Assembly: GCA_948470475.1 (NCBI GenBank)
Contig: OX419338.1
Coordinates: 5,817,205 to 5,881,204 of the forward strand
Source of the DNA: Galaxea fascicularis
Lineage: Eukaryota; Cnidaria; Anthozoa; Scleractinia; Euphylliidae
Direction of reading: 5' to 3'
Length of the DNA: 64,000 nucleotides
Position 1 is the stretch's first letter. Every line of letters starts with the position of its first letter. The notes under the pieces were generated by a model, which was not told where the DNA came from, did no database searches, and saw only the letters and a list, made by a program, of their open reading frames with translations. Below are positions 43,547 through 55,183 of the stretch, one piece after another. The translations under genes and the position numbers were made by a program.

Positions 43547-46439
43547 ATGTCCTCAGAAAGGGGATTCGGACAGCCAAGAAACCAAAACTCTGACGGTATG
43601 TAGAACCTAAGTTGTCCTTAACGATGTGATCATTTCACCTGGTTCAATTAGAAAGCGCTGTTCTTAGCTAATTTTGTGTGGTGAATGTTGTTTTACTCGC
43701 AGGCGGCCGGCCAAGCAAATTTTTATACTCGGGGAAAAATAGTAAGACTGATCCCTGGAGTACAAATAACGAGGATCATGAAGACGGCATAGAGCTTCCT
43801 TTACAGCCGAAAAACAAGTTACTGAAAACACACAATAAGCCTGGTATGACGGGTTTGTACATTCAGTCGTATCTTAAATGTTTGTGATTATGGTAACAAA
43901 CACTGTACTGATTCCGTAATTTCGGTATATTCGTCACAGGATCTGAGCTTGACGATGTGTGGAGTATACGCAAAAACGTACAAGTCAGTCAGGCAACTAA
44001 GAAAGGAACGGTGTTGAACGCGAATAAATCTTCTTCCACGTACTATTCAAGGCATGGGGGACTGAGCGGTGAGCAAACTTTAAGGTGTTGTGTTATGCTT
44101 GGTGCGATATGTACAATGTAAAGATGTAATGCTCGTAATTAACTTGGCTCTCAATAAACCTTGAGGGGTTTTTTTTTATTTCACTTGAGAAATTTTTATT
44201 TCGGGGTTTAGGGTTCAATCTCAATAAGCTTATTGTTTCTTGAGCATAAGTTTAATTTTACCCATTGTTATTGCGTAACCGTGTTTACTGGCAAAACAGC
44301 TTTACTGCTTCTAAGATCGATTATTAACTTTTCGAGGTTAACCGCGAATGTTTTCTCCCAGGCACAGGGGAAATAGAGAATTCAGTCTTGAACAGAGGAG
44401 AAAACGACGACTTTTTCAGCTCAAATAGGGGTGAGCGTTGTTATGATCTCATGTGGTGTTTTCTTAAGTTTTGTGTTACGGTATTACACCATTCAAAACC
44501 GCCTTGTCACTGGCTGTGTGAAAGTCGATTTTAATTAATTAGTGATGTTTTCGGGTTCTCGGTGTACTTAAATTCACCTGCCTTCTGGATAACGTAAGTA
44601 ATTCCGTTCCTAAATTTTGGTGGCAAGGCGAAAATTGCTAACTGGATTAATTAAGGCGCTTGAAAATCTTCTGTTTATTTTAGAAACTAAGGAATGTAAA
44701 CTCAGTTGATTAGAAAAACGTACAGTACATTGGTGTAATAAAATAATCCCGGCTCTGATGGTTCTAGGGGTCTTACTTTATTTTTCACGGTAAATGTTAC
44801 TGTTGGAAATTTTTAAATGTATTTTTTAAGCTCACACTGAGTGAGTGTCACACTGGATTAAAAAAAATGTTTGTCCATTAATAATTAAGGGGTGTTTGGC
44901 TGAATTTATACTAGAGACAGATTAACTATGCAGATAGATCATCCATCAGGATGGATCTTCCATCTGGGAGTAACTTGGAAAAAGAAGTGTAGTTTGTCTG
45001 ATAATTTGTTTGTGTATAAATATGGGGAAAACAGAGGCATCATACGTCCAGACAAACTGTCATCGATGGTAGTTCATTTTAAGTAACAGGCAAACTATTG
45101 TGGATAATTTGTGCCAGTGGATGATGTGTCTGTTTTCTCATATTGGCTGGGTTTATAGAAGAGATTGATTATCTGTCTGGGACGAACTTGGGCAGAGAAG
45201 GGTAGTTTGTCTGATAATTCGGCCCGTGTATAAATATGCGAAAACAGATGTCATCCGTCTGGTTGAACTATCAAGGTAGTTTGTCTTGACAGAGGTACTA
45301 TCTTCATTTTTAATGAGGTTACTATAGATGATTGGAGAATGAAATAGTAATAATTATAGTGGTATTGGATTTTCCTATTGGCTTGAACAAGCAGCTATTT
45401 CTTTCACAAGAAGCTATGTACTGGAGAGTGCTGATTTTGGAAGCTAATCTGGAACTCAAAGGCCACACTTTGTCATTAACTCCTAAAACTGTCACGTGTC
45501 ATGATCCTTCTCAAGCAGGGTTAATTTTACTTCTGCCTTTCAGATCATAAATCATGGAGTATTGCAAGAGGCTCTAACTTCTCATATTCAGATAAATCAA
45601 GGTTTAGTCCAGGAAACCAGGGCACTTCAACCCTGAGTCAGCCAGATGACTTTCTGGATTTGAGACACTCTCCTGGAACAGATAAAAATGATATGGTGTC
45701 TAAGAAAAATCTTTTGAACAGCAAACTGCGGATGGCTGGAGGTAATTTGGTCAATCATGTTGGTTATTCTTAGCCTGAAGAATGTTAAACAAATTTCATG
45801 TCTACAACGAGGGATAAACTAATGTTAAAAACATGTATATATTTTATTCTTACAAAAGGCATCCATCTCACTCAACTTATAACATCTCTGGCTGAGAATC
45901 ACAACATGACAGTTTAGTTTAAAAAACCTCTGCATTGACAAACACTCAAGCTTGACGTTGTTTCAAATGTTTTGAGTGGAACTAAAATAATATTATTTTG
46001 ATCTAGGTTTACTAGAATGCTGTATCAGAATAGAAACTTTTTCTACCCCCAAGACTTTTGTTCTGGCCCCAAAGAGCCGCTTGCTTTATCCAGAGAATGA
46101 GTCACTATCCAGTGGTTAACAGATATTAAGGCTAATACACATTCTCTGCTGGATAGTGAATTATCTGCTGGCTATATACATGTTAGAACTTTGAACTATT
46201 GAGGCCAGTATTTCAGTGAAATACACTGAGTTTTGTTGGTAATTTACATGTAGTTTTGCACCTGTTTTGCAGCTCCTCAGGTAGCAACAAGAGAAATGTC
46301 AGCAAGAACACGGCGTGCAAAGAAGATGCATGATGCCCATCTTAGGTCCATGGGATTGGGCAAGTTTACGCCAAGTACTAATGGTTCCAATAGTCTACCA
46401 GGCGATGAGCAAAACAAAGATGATGATGATGACTTTTAG
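43547..46439 (+). CDS. Uncharacterised 250-residue protein, six exons
   Basis: Exons: 43547-43595, 43703-43843, 43940-44068, 44362-44430, 45544-45741, 46273-46439. All introns are GT/AG and phase 1, the sum is 753 nt, and the product is 250 residues ending in an acidic DDDDDF tail. I do not recognise the family. Visible features are a hydrophilic, Ser/Asn/Lys-rich body with no membrane segment or signal peptide (GGRPSKFLYSGKNSK, SELDDVWSIRKNVQ, SIARGSNFSYSDKSRFS) and a basic, probably helical segment ARTRRAKKMHDAHLRSMGLG near the C-terminus that looks like the conserved core. The second ATG is used because the ATG at 43534 runs into a stop after 19 codons. It starts 442 bp from ECT2L in the opposite direction. 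Uniform phase-1 introns and intact frame make it a real gene; function unknown. Confidence 0.78.
44930..45300. repeat. Diverged tandem pair in intron 4 of the six-exon gene
   Basis: Both halves contain TAGTTTGTCTGATAATT, GTGTATAAATATG and GAAAACAGA, spaced about 230 bp apart, plus CATC-GTCTGG blocks. Confidence 0.65.
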
Positions 46440-46739
46440 GAATTAATTATATATCTAATATTTAGTTATTCATTTCATAGTCATCTCGCAAATGTGTTTT
46501 CTTATTTCAGACTCAGACACTAACTCTTTCCCCTCAAATGGTATGAATCGTATTTGTTGCTTCATTTTCTCCTTTTGGATGAGACTCACTTTTTGGCTTA
46601 TTCAAACTAGGGTGCATGCTGGTCACCATACCATAACACTAGAAAGTCAGTTACTGCCACTGATTTGGCCAAAAATTTAAACAACTGAACATGTACATTT
46701 ACCATATACAGTAGCATTCATCGTCAATTTGTTTCTTGA

Positions 46740-46935
46740 CAGAAGCATGAATTGTGTGGTTACAGTAAATGTCCATGCCTCCTGGAAGATTTTTTGAATT
46801 GACCCCCCCTATCCTCTGGAAATTCCATTAGCTCCATACTTTTCTTCAAAAACGTTTGCTTTTACCACCCCTCTCCCCCATGAAATTTCCATTGACCTTC
46901 TGTGGGGGAAGGTATGGATATTTATGGAACTGTAC
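46740..46935. repeat. Decayed inverted repeat, GTCCATGCCTCC / GGTATGGATAT
   Basis: TCCATGCCTCCTGGAAGATTT at left is loosely mirrored by GGGGGAAGGTATGGATATT at right, with CCCCCTATCCTCTGGAAATT inside. Confidence 0.4.
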
Positions 46936-47437
46936 ATTGCTTGTGATCTCCATCATGGTGGGCCCTGATTAAACTCATGGAAAGTTTAACTTGTACAATA
47001 CAACTGAAACTCAGAATTGTGTCAAAGAATATGAATTACAAGTATGGTGATCAATATACTCGTGATTTCCTGATCTTTGTGAAATTCTGTTTTGTAATTT
47101 GCACATTGACAGGAGCAGCTGTTGACTTTCTTACATGCTGCTTGCCTTGGTATTGTGTAGTGGTGTAGATAATTTCTGATGTTTGTTAGTAGCTGTTGGG
47201 GGGCTTTGTATTGTTATAGATGTGGTTGTAGTGTGTTTGGATTTCGGTGACACTGTCTGTGGTACGAGCCAGATCGTATCAATCACATGTTTTAATTCCT
47301 AGGACAGTGGGACTTACTGTACGTCCCTCCACACACAGTTGTATTGCACAGTATGCTGAAACAGTAGTACGTATTCACTAGACTGCAAAAAATATCCGTT
47401 GTGTTCTGTTTCCATCGATTAGTCATGACAGCTCAAT

Positions 47438-47792
47438 CCAGGGTTGCCTTGGTCAGGGAAAAAATCGGGAAAAAAAAAGAATTTTTTCATGGTCAGGGAA
47501 AAGTCTGGGAATTGTGTATCAAGTTAGGGAAATTTTGAATTCTACCCGAAAGTCAGTCAAAACTCGGGGGATTTTACTTTTGCCAAGGCGTTAGGTTGCG
47601 GGGGAGGATTCCTTGTTATTAAACATATCGTCTTTTCCAAAAACTCCTGCAAAGAAATTGATTTTCCTAGGTACATTGGGGCTTTATTGTGTAAGGTGTG
47701 ACTTGGATAGTCGGTGAAGATTGGTTTGTAGTCAGTGAAAAGTCAGGGAAATGTCAGGGATTTCTTTCTGTCCCGGTAAGTGGCAACCCTGG
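47438..47792. mobile_element. Element with CCAGGGTTGCC ends, GTCAGGGAAA repeats
   Basis: Ends TCCAGGGTTGCC and GGCAACCCTGG. Inside, the unit GTCAGGGAAA recurs at least five times. Confidence 0.72.
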
Positions 47793-48169
47793 TTGATGCT
47801 GCTCTGTTGACATCGTTGATGAAAGCTTTAAGCAATAATTTGGGTGATCTACCAGAGACCCTTAGGGTCTAACCACTGAAGTGTGGCATTGCAGGCATAC
47901 TGTGGCAATATCAAATGAGCCTTTGTCGTATAAATTTTATACAAGGCGTCAGTACAGCGGAGCTCAATAATATAATTTGTTTTGCACTTTCCACACGTTT
48001 GTCCCAGAGTTAAAAGAAAAAGTTCAATACGTACCACACGTGTTTACCGAGATCAAGATATAACGTCACCCAAATATCACATTACTTTCAGCGTTTTAAA
48101 GTGGTTCTTGAGAATGCATGAGTCAGTTTTCTCCTCACTCAAAATGAAAAGTACACAGTTTGTTTTTAC

Positions 48170-48315
48170 AGTGCGACGCGCCTTACCGTGGCCACCCAAC
48201 AAACATTTTTACAAGTTAGCCAATCAGGGTACGCGAATTTGATTGACAGACACGCCTCCATTTCATTGTTGCGTGTTGAAGCTTTCTACGGAGGCGTATC
48301 TGTCAATCAAATTGG
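48170..48315. mobile_element. Truncated copy of the AGTGCGACGCGCC MITE
   Basis: Nearly identical to 4000-4145 including the inner inverted pair, but the right arm is missing; the copy stops at AATCAAATTGG. Confidence 0.82.
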
Positions 48316-48587
48316 CCGTTTCGGGAAATTCAAAAGGGAACTGGGGCGAGTTTCAAATTTGAAGTAATCGATAAATTGACACCATCACGTGAAAGATAAC
48401 ATTGAGATTGGTCGTTTGACCAAGTTTGATTCTTTTAGCTTGAACAGACACCAAGTTATGGACCTTGAAACATACCTCAAAATCCATGACAAACGTCTCT
48501 AATTTTGAGGCTGCGTCCCCCAAAACCATGACGCTGTCACAAAAATGAACAGTTCGCATCATATTTTCACCTTACTGTAAAACTGAT

Positions 48588-48832
48588 CAGTCCTCTTCCA
48601 ACTAACATACACAGTAGCTGTACCTCTCTTTAATGTTTAAGATTAGGTTAACGAAACAGTTTTTGTTCTTATTTAATATTGTCTTTTTTCGTTTTACTTT
48701 ATTATTTAATTTCTTTTGTATATTTTTGTAATTCAGCTATTAAGGCATGGCCCGCCTAGTTTAGCCTTTGCTTGTTGCGGGCATGCCCTTTACTGTAAAT
48801 TTTAATTTGAAAAATAATAGTTTATAAGTGTC
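48588..48832 (+). mobile_element. 5'-truncated copy of the same LINE 3' end
   Basis: Matches 5600-5860 over its full length (TCCTCTTCCAACTAACATAC, CATGGCCCGCCTAG, GTTGCGGGCATGCCC), with small gaps. Only the 3' untranslated part is present, as expected of aborted reverse transcription. Confidence 0.82.
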
Positions 48833-48879
48833 ACTACTGAATCAAATATCTAAACGTTTCGGTGTTCAACCAAACAAGT

Positions 48880-49265
48880 GGCATTAAACAGGGTTGGTAC
48901 AGGCCCTGGAAAGTACTTGGATTTTAGTCTAGCGTTATCCAGGATTGAAAGATCCTTGAGAATGGTAGTAGGTCCTGGAAAATATTTGATATCTGTAATC
49001 TCAAGGAAGCTTCCTCGAACATTTAGGTATGCTATGCACAAAATGGGAATGTGTTTTCGCCCGTTTTCTTTTAGTACGCCTGAACAATGTACTAAGTTGA
49101 ACAAGTTACTTTTCCACTACCGTCTAGGCGTTACTAAGAAATAAAAAACAATGAAAACGAGTCCAAAAGGGAAGCATTTGATGGGCAGCCACATGGAAAA
49201 ATCCAACAACCGAAAAGTACTTACAGCGGATTGTGGGTCTTGAAAAAGGGTATGAACCCTGTATA
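48880..49265. repeat. Element with ACAGGGTTGGTACAG / ATGAACCCTGT ends
   Basis: AACAGGGTTGGTACAGG at left and GTATGAACCCTGTAT at right, with GTCCTGGAAA-type units between. Non-coding. Confidence 0.5.
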
Positions 49266-51209
49266 AGAATTTGTATGTAGGGTAGTCCGGAGAATATGCC
49301 AGAATGTGATTCTACAGGGACTTAGAGGGTCACTTACGAACTGGTGGAGATTTATGAAGTTCTGCTAAGAAGCGTGGATCGACAGCCTCGTTCAACAGTA
49401 CAAGGCAGACGTGAGCAGCTTTGTGGTCGATCGCTACTTAGCTATGACATTATAGCTAATATCATAGCTCTTTAAACCACGATATTATATGATTTCTACG
49501 AAAAGTGATCTTCATGTTTTTGTGACTTTCCCTTGTAATTATTGTTCTCAATTTACTCCGAATCGAACCACACGTAGGGGATTTCGTTTTTTTCTTTTTT
49601 TTGGGACACAGTAATTTACAGAGATTTCGTTTCCCGGTACATATTATTTTATTTAGAGAAGATGGAAGGTTTAATTTATTGAACAAGACTATTAAAGGTG
49701 TGTATTACAGTGGTAATGTCTCGATGAATCTTGCACGGATGTAATCTTCGCCAAGTTAAATTTGCCAAATCTACTGCGAGAAAAGTATGTACAGACGCCC
49801 CCTCTCGACGAAGATAATTATGTTTAAATGGTGATTAAACTTCCCATTTGTCTCGTGTCTCGTTATTATTCCATATTGTTGCGGTTAGGGTAACTCAAAC
49901 AAGGGAAAAAATTAATAGCCCCATGTTAACCCTTCACCGGCTTTCACGCCCTGACATCAACATGCGTATTCTCTTAACTGGTCTTCCCATATGTCGTATG
50001 CTACTAGTTCAGAGAATTCGCTTAAACATCAAGGCATTTCATGTTTGATGATCGTTTCCTCTATTCTCATAACCTATGCGTTACCTAAAATGGTGGCAGT
50101 AGTCTGGTCACTGTTAGAATTTAAAAGGTTAAGTTAACCGCCACCGCCCATTATAAACTCTACTTACATTTTGTATTAGCCGAGTAAAATTCCGGATTAT
50201 GTTCATCATCACGCATGTTTTCAGAAGTTGCTGAAATTGCCTAACTTCTGAAAACACAAATAACGATTAAGCCTTAATTTTACGAGCAAACAGCAATTAC
50301 TTGTTTATCACTAAAAAGGCCGGTATCATTTTTGGGAAGCCCGCTTAGTGCAAGTAAAAACTATTTAACTAAACTCAAATGTAGCTAACCAATCGATTCA
50401 ATGAGATTTAATCTCCATTCCGGCAACGAGATTTATTCTTAACCAAAGTCACTGAAATGGTTAGCCCAAAAAATATATCAAGGTTATTTAGTGAATGATG
50501 CATATGAATGAAATCATATGTGAACTGCGGATATGAAATCAAATGAGGAATGATCGTCGCAGTTGTGATCGCAATTTTTACTATTGCAGGGTGTCAAGTT
50601 CCTATTTTTTCTTATTTTGTGGCTTGCCTCCTATTTTCTCCTATTTTTTCATGAATTCCTAGTTTTTCCTTTTTTTTTTTTAGGGTCTTACTAGGTACAC
50701 AGAAACATTTTGAAATATTTGAAATAAAATTGCCAGTAAAATAAAATAAATTCTACAAAAAACTGAAACTTCATGTCAAAAAAAGACCAGTTTGAAGCCT
50801 TTAGAGTGATTTCTTCTGAAACTCGTGCCCAGACTTTCTCAGTCCTTTTGATTATTGATGTTCAAAAGCCATGGTTGGCTTTTATTGTAAGGAAGACATA
50901 CATTTGGTGACAGTGAACTTTGATATTGTTTCAGTTTGTCAAAAAAAATTATTGTTGCTTATCATTCTCACAGTTTTAAAGGACTAATAAATCATCATCT
51001 TGTGAAGTATCTAATGAAATTTGGAATCTGGTAAAAATGTATAGGCGCGTGTACAAAGCAATTGTTTTGCTCATCAAACCTACTGTTTTGTATGGCGTTA
51101 TTGCTGTCTTGCTTCATTCTTCTACCTTAAATTCTTGTCTCCTCTGACGGACATTGGGGATTACGAGCTACAGTCTTGGGCAATCGACGGTGCGTTGTTC
51201 TCGAGCTGA
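49266..51209. other. Non-coding intergenic stretch
   Basis: No gene seen. A 13-bp-arm hairpin (GTTTTCAGAAGTT) lies at 50217-50255 and a run of CCTATTTTYTC units at 50600-50680. Confidence 0.45.
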
Positions 51210-52547
51210 TTAGAATCGTTTTCGTAAAACCCGTATGAAGGTAAGTTCATGTTGTTCAGAGGCATCTGTATGGTGACATAGCCCATCTCGTCTGGCGTAG
51301 CAATCGTTATAACCGCTTTCATTCTGAAGGGCAATGCGCCGGCCTGGGCGAACTTGATTCTCTCTTGTTGTGGTTGCCGTGGTTATCTGTGTAGCCCTTG
51401 TGCTGCAACGATGCATGTAAACTGTGTTATGAGACGAACTGGTTTGACTTTTCCTCAATGCCTCTTGTCGTGTCATCTTTCCCTGGGACTCATGATTTTG
51501 GACAATTGGTCTCTTCCTGCCTGTGACTGTTCCAGTTGCAGCACAAGAAATGGCTAGGCGACCATCATTTGTAGCTTCTGGAGCTGGTCTCGAAGGGGGG
51601 GTTATTTTGGCGCGGCGTCTGTACCTCTGTCTATTCATGGCCTTTTCTTGGTCGCGACGTGGGGTCATCATGGGCATCAAGGGTGGTTTCGGTATCATCC
51701 TAGCTTGATGACTGTCCACTTGATGCTCGTCATGTGAAATGTGAAGCTCTGAGATTCTACACTTAGCGACCTCTACGCAAGATCCAGGAAATTCTCCAGC
51801 TTCCTTGGCTTTTCTCTGCTGGCCTCGACAGGTGTCCCTGAAAGCAGACGTTCGAGGCTGTTTGACTGAATGCCGACTACCATGTTTTCGTTCGGTCGCA
51901 TTTCCGGTATGATCTAGTTTGGCTGACCTTACGGCTTTTTGAGTTGTTCTCCGTTGGGCAGCAGGCTTTGTGGCTGAGAGTCGATTTTTGTTTGCCTTTG
52001 CATGTTCGGTGACATTTTTATTATCCTTGGTTACACCTCTGACTTGCTGAATTTTTCTTTGTTGGTCTTGGTCACTAGCCCATGCGGCTGACATTTGGCT
52101 TCCTTTTCTGGCATTTCGCTGTTCCGATGAATTTGTGGAAACCTTGGTCATCCCATTAGATCCATGGGCTGGTCTCGTTTGGTCGTGACTAACAAGCTGC
52201 CTGGTAGAACAAAAAGTGTTTCTTACGTTCCATTCTTTAGAGCGATCATTTGCCTCGGCTGATGTGTGTTTGCCAGTCCCTTGATGAAGACAATTTCCTC
52301 TCTCTTGGCATTCGGCTGGTTTCATTAATGGCTGACTTCGTTGTTGTTCATCAGTGGATCGCAAGTGACCTGTCTTGATCACAGAGTCAGAATATTCACT
52401 TTCCTTCAACACTGTTGCTCTAATTACATCATGTGGGTCTTGAAACTCAGTTACTCTGTCACCAAGCCCACCAAAGATGCATCTGTTCCGATCCCGAAAT
52501 GTGTGGCATAATTCCATCATGGAAAGTTCTTTTTCTTTTCTATTCAT
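51210..52547 (-). CDS. Orphan intronless ORF, about 445 residues, basic and disordered
   Basis: The frame is open from 52610; the first ATG is at 52547 (MNRKEKELSMMELCHTFRD), giving 445 residues to the stop at 51210. Composition is strongly polar: Arg, Gln, Thr, Ser and Lys dominate, with many short basic runs (QRYRRRAKITPPSRPAPEA, RQEALRKSQTSSSHN). No domain, signal peptide or membrane segment is seen. The first 100 residues (CIFGGLGDRVTEFQDPHDV) look the most structured. Neighbouring DNA is intergenic and repeat-bearing. It could be an orphan gene, a last exon, or a former mobile-element ORF. Length alone supports coding. Confidence 0.5.
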   Translation of the reverse strand: MNRKEKELSMMELCHTFRDRNRCIFGGLGDRVTEFQDPHDVIRATVLKESEYSDSVIKTGHLRSTDEQQRSQPLMKPAECQERGNCLHQGTGKHTSAEANDRSKEWNVRNTFCSTRQLVSHDQTRPAHGSNGMTKVSTNSSEQRNARKGSQMSAAWASDQDQQRKIQQVRGVTKDNKNVTEHAKANKNRLSATKPAAQRRTTQKAVRSAKLDHTGNATERKHGSRHSVKQPRTSAFRDTCRGQQRKAKEAGEFPGSCVEVAKCRISELHISHDEHQVDSHQARMIPKPPLMPMMTPRRDQEKAMNRQRYRRRAKITPPSRPAPEATNDGRLAISCAATGTVTGRKRPIVQNHESQGKMTRQEALRKSQTSSSHNTVYMHRCSTRATQITTATTTRENQVRPGRRIALQNESGYNDCYARRDGLCHHTDASEQHELTFIRVLRKRF

Positions 52548-52610
52548 TTCAGTCGTGAATGAAATAGAAAACTGAAGTGGTCTCTCAGTTCTCTCTTCTA
52601 TGTTAGTCAA

Positions 52611-53387
52611 GGTCGGTGTTATTCATTTATATATTTTTGTTCCTTGTAAAATTCGCCGAAGAGTTAAACCCTTATAAAATTCATGACGTAGCTCCAAAAA
52701 CAATCCTCAAAATAACCAAACTCTCGCATGCAACTCAGAAGGACCAATATAGTCGCCGCCAAATCTGTCCTCCAGCCAACACCGTCTGCAAATGTTATCA
52801 GAGTTACCTTGATTTAAATGTGTTCTTTTGCCGATCAAATTTTGTTATATAATGAACATTAGATTCTCCCTTTGGCGTTACCATGGTGCCATGTGTGGGA
52901 CTTACCTACAATTTGCTAATTAGCGTGTGACGAACGTCGACTTTTTTGTTTATTTAGTGACGATAGTAAATGAACTAATAAGTTTTTCAATTGTTTGCGG
53001 CCGTTTATTTGACAAGTGCGCTTGTTAGAATGTTCTGCCGCACACATGCCATTTTTTCAGCGTTTTTATTGCATGAGCATGTTCTTGACTTGTTTTCTCT
53101 GGATCGGAATGGCCCTTTAAAATTTACAAACTCGGAAAGATTCCATTATTACCTCTTCGCAAAGCAGAGTTTATTTACCTCTAAGACATTCTTACCCTTT
53201 CGGTTTGGTCATTTCCTTACGTTAGCACAAAAGCTCTGCCGTGCTATCCATTTTCGGGATTTACCTCGGTGCAAGAACCTGTAAATCTCCATGAATGCAA
53301 TGACGTAAAACAAAGAAAACAAAAGGTTTCGACTAGCACCGTATATGGCAAAAAGAGCTCACAAACACTGAAAGCTTCGTCAGGTTC
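52611..53387. other. Non-coding intergenic stretch
   Basis: Open frames up to 97 codons without protein-like pattern or splice context. Confidence 0.4.
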
Positions 53388-53830
53388 TTAAGGCCGGTAC
53401 ACACGAGGGAGCTTGCTCCCGCAGCACGCTCCTGCAAAACGCTCCCGGAGCAAAGCTCCCTCGTCTGCACCAACGATTTCTGGCGAAAAAATTTGTTGCG
53501 CAACAAAACTTTTGCTCCCGAGTTTTGCTCCCTCATATCAAACCAGTTTGATATGAGGGAGCAAGCTCCAGGGGCAAATCTGCTCCACGAGTCTGTTTCA
53601 GGAGCAAGCTCCCTCGTGTGTACTGAAATTTGCTTGCCATGCCCCAATCGGGTTTTTGTTTCATCATTCAGCTCTCTCGTCGTGTCCTTCGTGTGCACTG
53701 GTTGGGGTACTTACCTGGGAGCGTGTTTCAGGAGCAAGCTCCCTGTTGTGTACTGGTTGGGGTACTTACCCGGGAGCGTGTTGCAGGAGCGTGTTGCGGG
53801 AGCAAGCTCCCTCGTCTGTACCGGCCTTTA
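53388..53830. mobile_element. MITE with AAGGCCGGTACACACGAGGG ends
   Basis: Ends TTAAGGCCGGTACACACGAG and TCGTCTGTACCGGCCTTTA. GGAGCAAGCTCCCTCG recurs six or more times in both orientations, and the centre is the palindrome ATATCAAACCAGTTTGATAT. Confidence 0.85.
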
Positions 53831-54019
53831 CATTGAGGTCATACAACATCCTTTGTAATATTTTCCACAGATCCCGCTCCTCGGCCTCATTCTGGTCTAT
53901 TAAGATATGCATACATTTCCTGTTTCTTCCCACTCATCCGAGTCCAGACCTGCTACTCTAGTTTTCTACATCTTTCGAGATCCTATGCATCCCAGGTTTT
54001 CAAGTTTAATCTTATCCTT

Positions 54020-54639
54020 ACAGTCAAAATACTCAGCGCGTGACGCCTATTATTCGGGAATAGTTTTGATAAACTGCCAACGGACAGCATTTTTCGTTTC
54101 AAACTTTTCAAATTTAATTTTAACGTTGTAATCATTCAACCGTAGCCCGAGTGTGACCTCATTTGAAAGATCGATTGTTGATTGGTTTGGGTTGAAGATG
54201 CCACATATTTTGAGTCTTCCTTCATTTGACCATCGTTTTCTCGGTCGTTCTACATGGTTTTTGTCGAATTTTTTGATAAACAGAAGCCTAAGCTCTTGTT
54301 GAAAAGAATGCTGAATTTTTGGAACGGACTTATCCAGGTTGCCGAGGAAAATCATCCTAGGGACGCGTTCAGCTTGAAAGGTCAAATGTCAATTGTGTAA
54401 TTGTGTAACTGTGATTCCAAGGCCAATTTTGGACGTGAACACCGCTCGAAGCGTTCAAGCCACGTGAGAAATAAACCGATCAACAATCGATATTTCAAAT
54501 AAGTCACACTCAGGTCGCAGTTGCATGATTACAATATTCAAATTAACTTTGAAAGTTTGAAACCATTAATGCAGTCCGTTCGCAGTTAATCAAAACTATT
54601 CTCGAATAATAGGCGGCACGCGCCGAGTATTTTGACTGT
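54020..54639. mobile_element. Foldback element with ~165-bp arms
   Basis: Starts ACAGTCAAAATACTCAGCGC and ends GCCGAGTATTTTGACTGT. The arms stay matched over about 165 bp (CCTATTATTCGGGAATAGTT against AACTATTCTCGAATAATAGG; GATCGATTGTTGATTGGTTT against CGATCAACAATCGAT). The 290-bp centre has a 111-codon minus frame of no known family. Confidence 0.85.
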
Positions 54640-54988
54640 ATATACTGTTAAATCAACCCTGGAAATGATCTGTTTTTGTATGGGGTCTTGGATTCCTTTG
54701 CGGATTATCCTTATGGCTTTCCTCTTATTTCTTGTTTTGTTCTACTTTTGGCCAAAAAAAAAAAGATAAATCCATGGCATCAAACGTTCTGAAAAATTAG
54801 TGCGGCCTAATTCAAACGCCGCCTTCTGTCCATTTACAGCCACAGAAAAATTACAAAAAGTACCTTCAGATCAACCATTACAGATGACAAAAACCACCAT
54901 TGATTTTGAGTTTTATTCGTAAAAGTGTGGTGAATGGCCTAAGAGTCGAACAGAGGGCAAATAGGCCATTTTACAGTTATGTGTCCAG

Positions 54989-55007
54989 TGACTTGGCCTT
55001 TGGGTAG

Positions 55008-55038
<31 letters not shown>

Positions 55039-55183
55039 CAGACCTCATTGCTTTTCTCATGTAAATCATGTCGTTGTTATGCTTGTTATGCTAACTAGTC
55101 TGCATTTACACGAGAAAGACAGAGATGTCTGTATCAAAACAAGGTCACCCCCAGCCTCGCTTCTATTCAAAGGCCAGGTCACC
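54989..55183. mobile_element. MITE with ~75-bp arms
   Basis: GTGACTTGGCCTTTGGGTAG and GACCTTGTTTTGATACAGAC at left are mirrored by GTCTGTATCAAAACAAGGTC and AAAGGCCAGGTCAC at right. Confidence 0.85.

Noticed and set aside
53333..53961. Several 100-120 codon frames on both strands
   Set aside because: All come from the GGAGCAAGCTCC repeats of the MITE at 53388-53830.
54050..54385. 111-codon minus frame
   Set aside because: Runs through the arm and centre of the foldback element; no known transposase motif.
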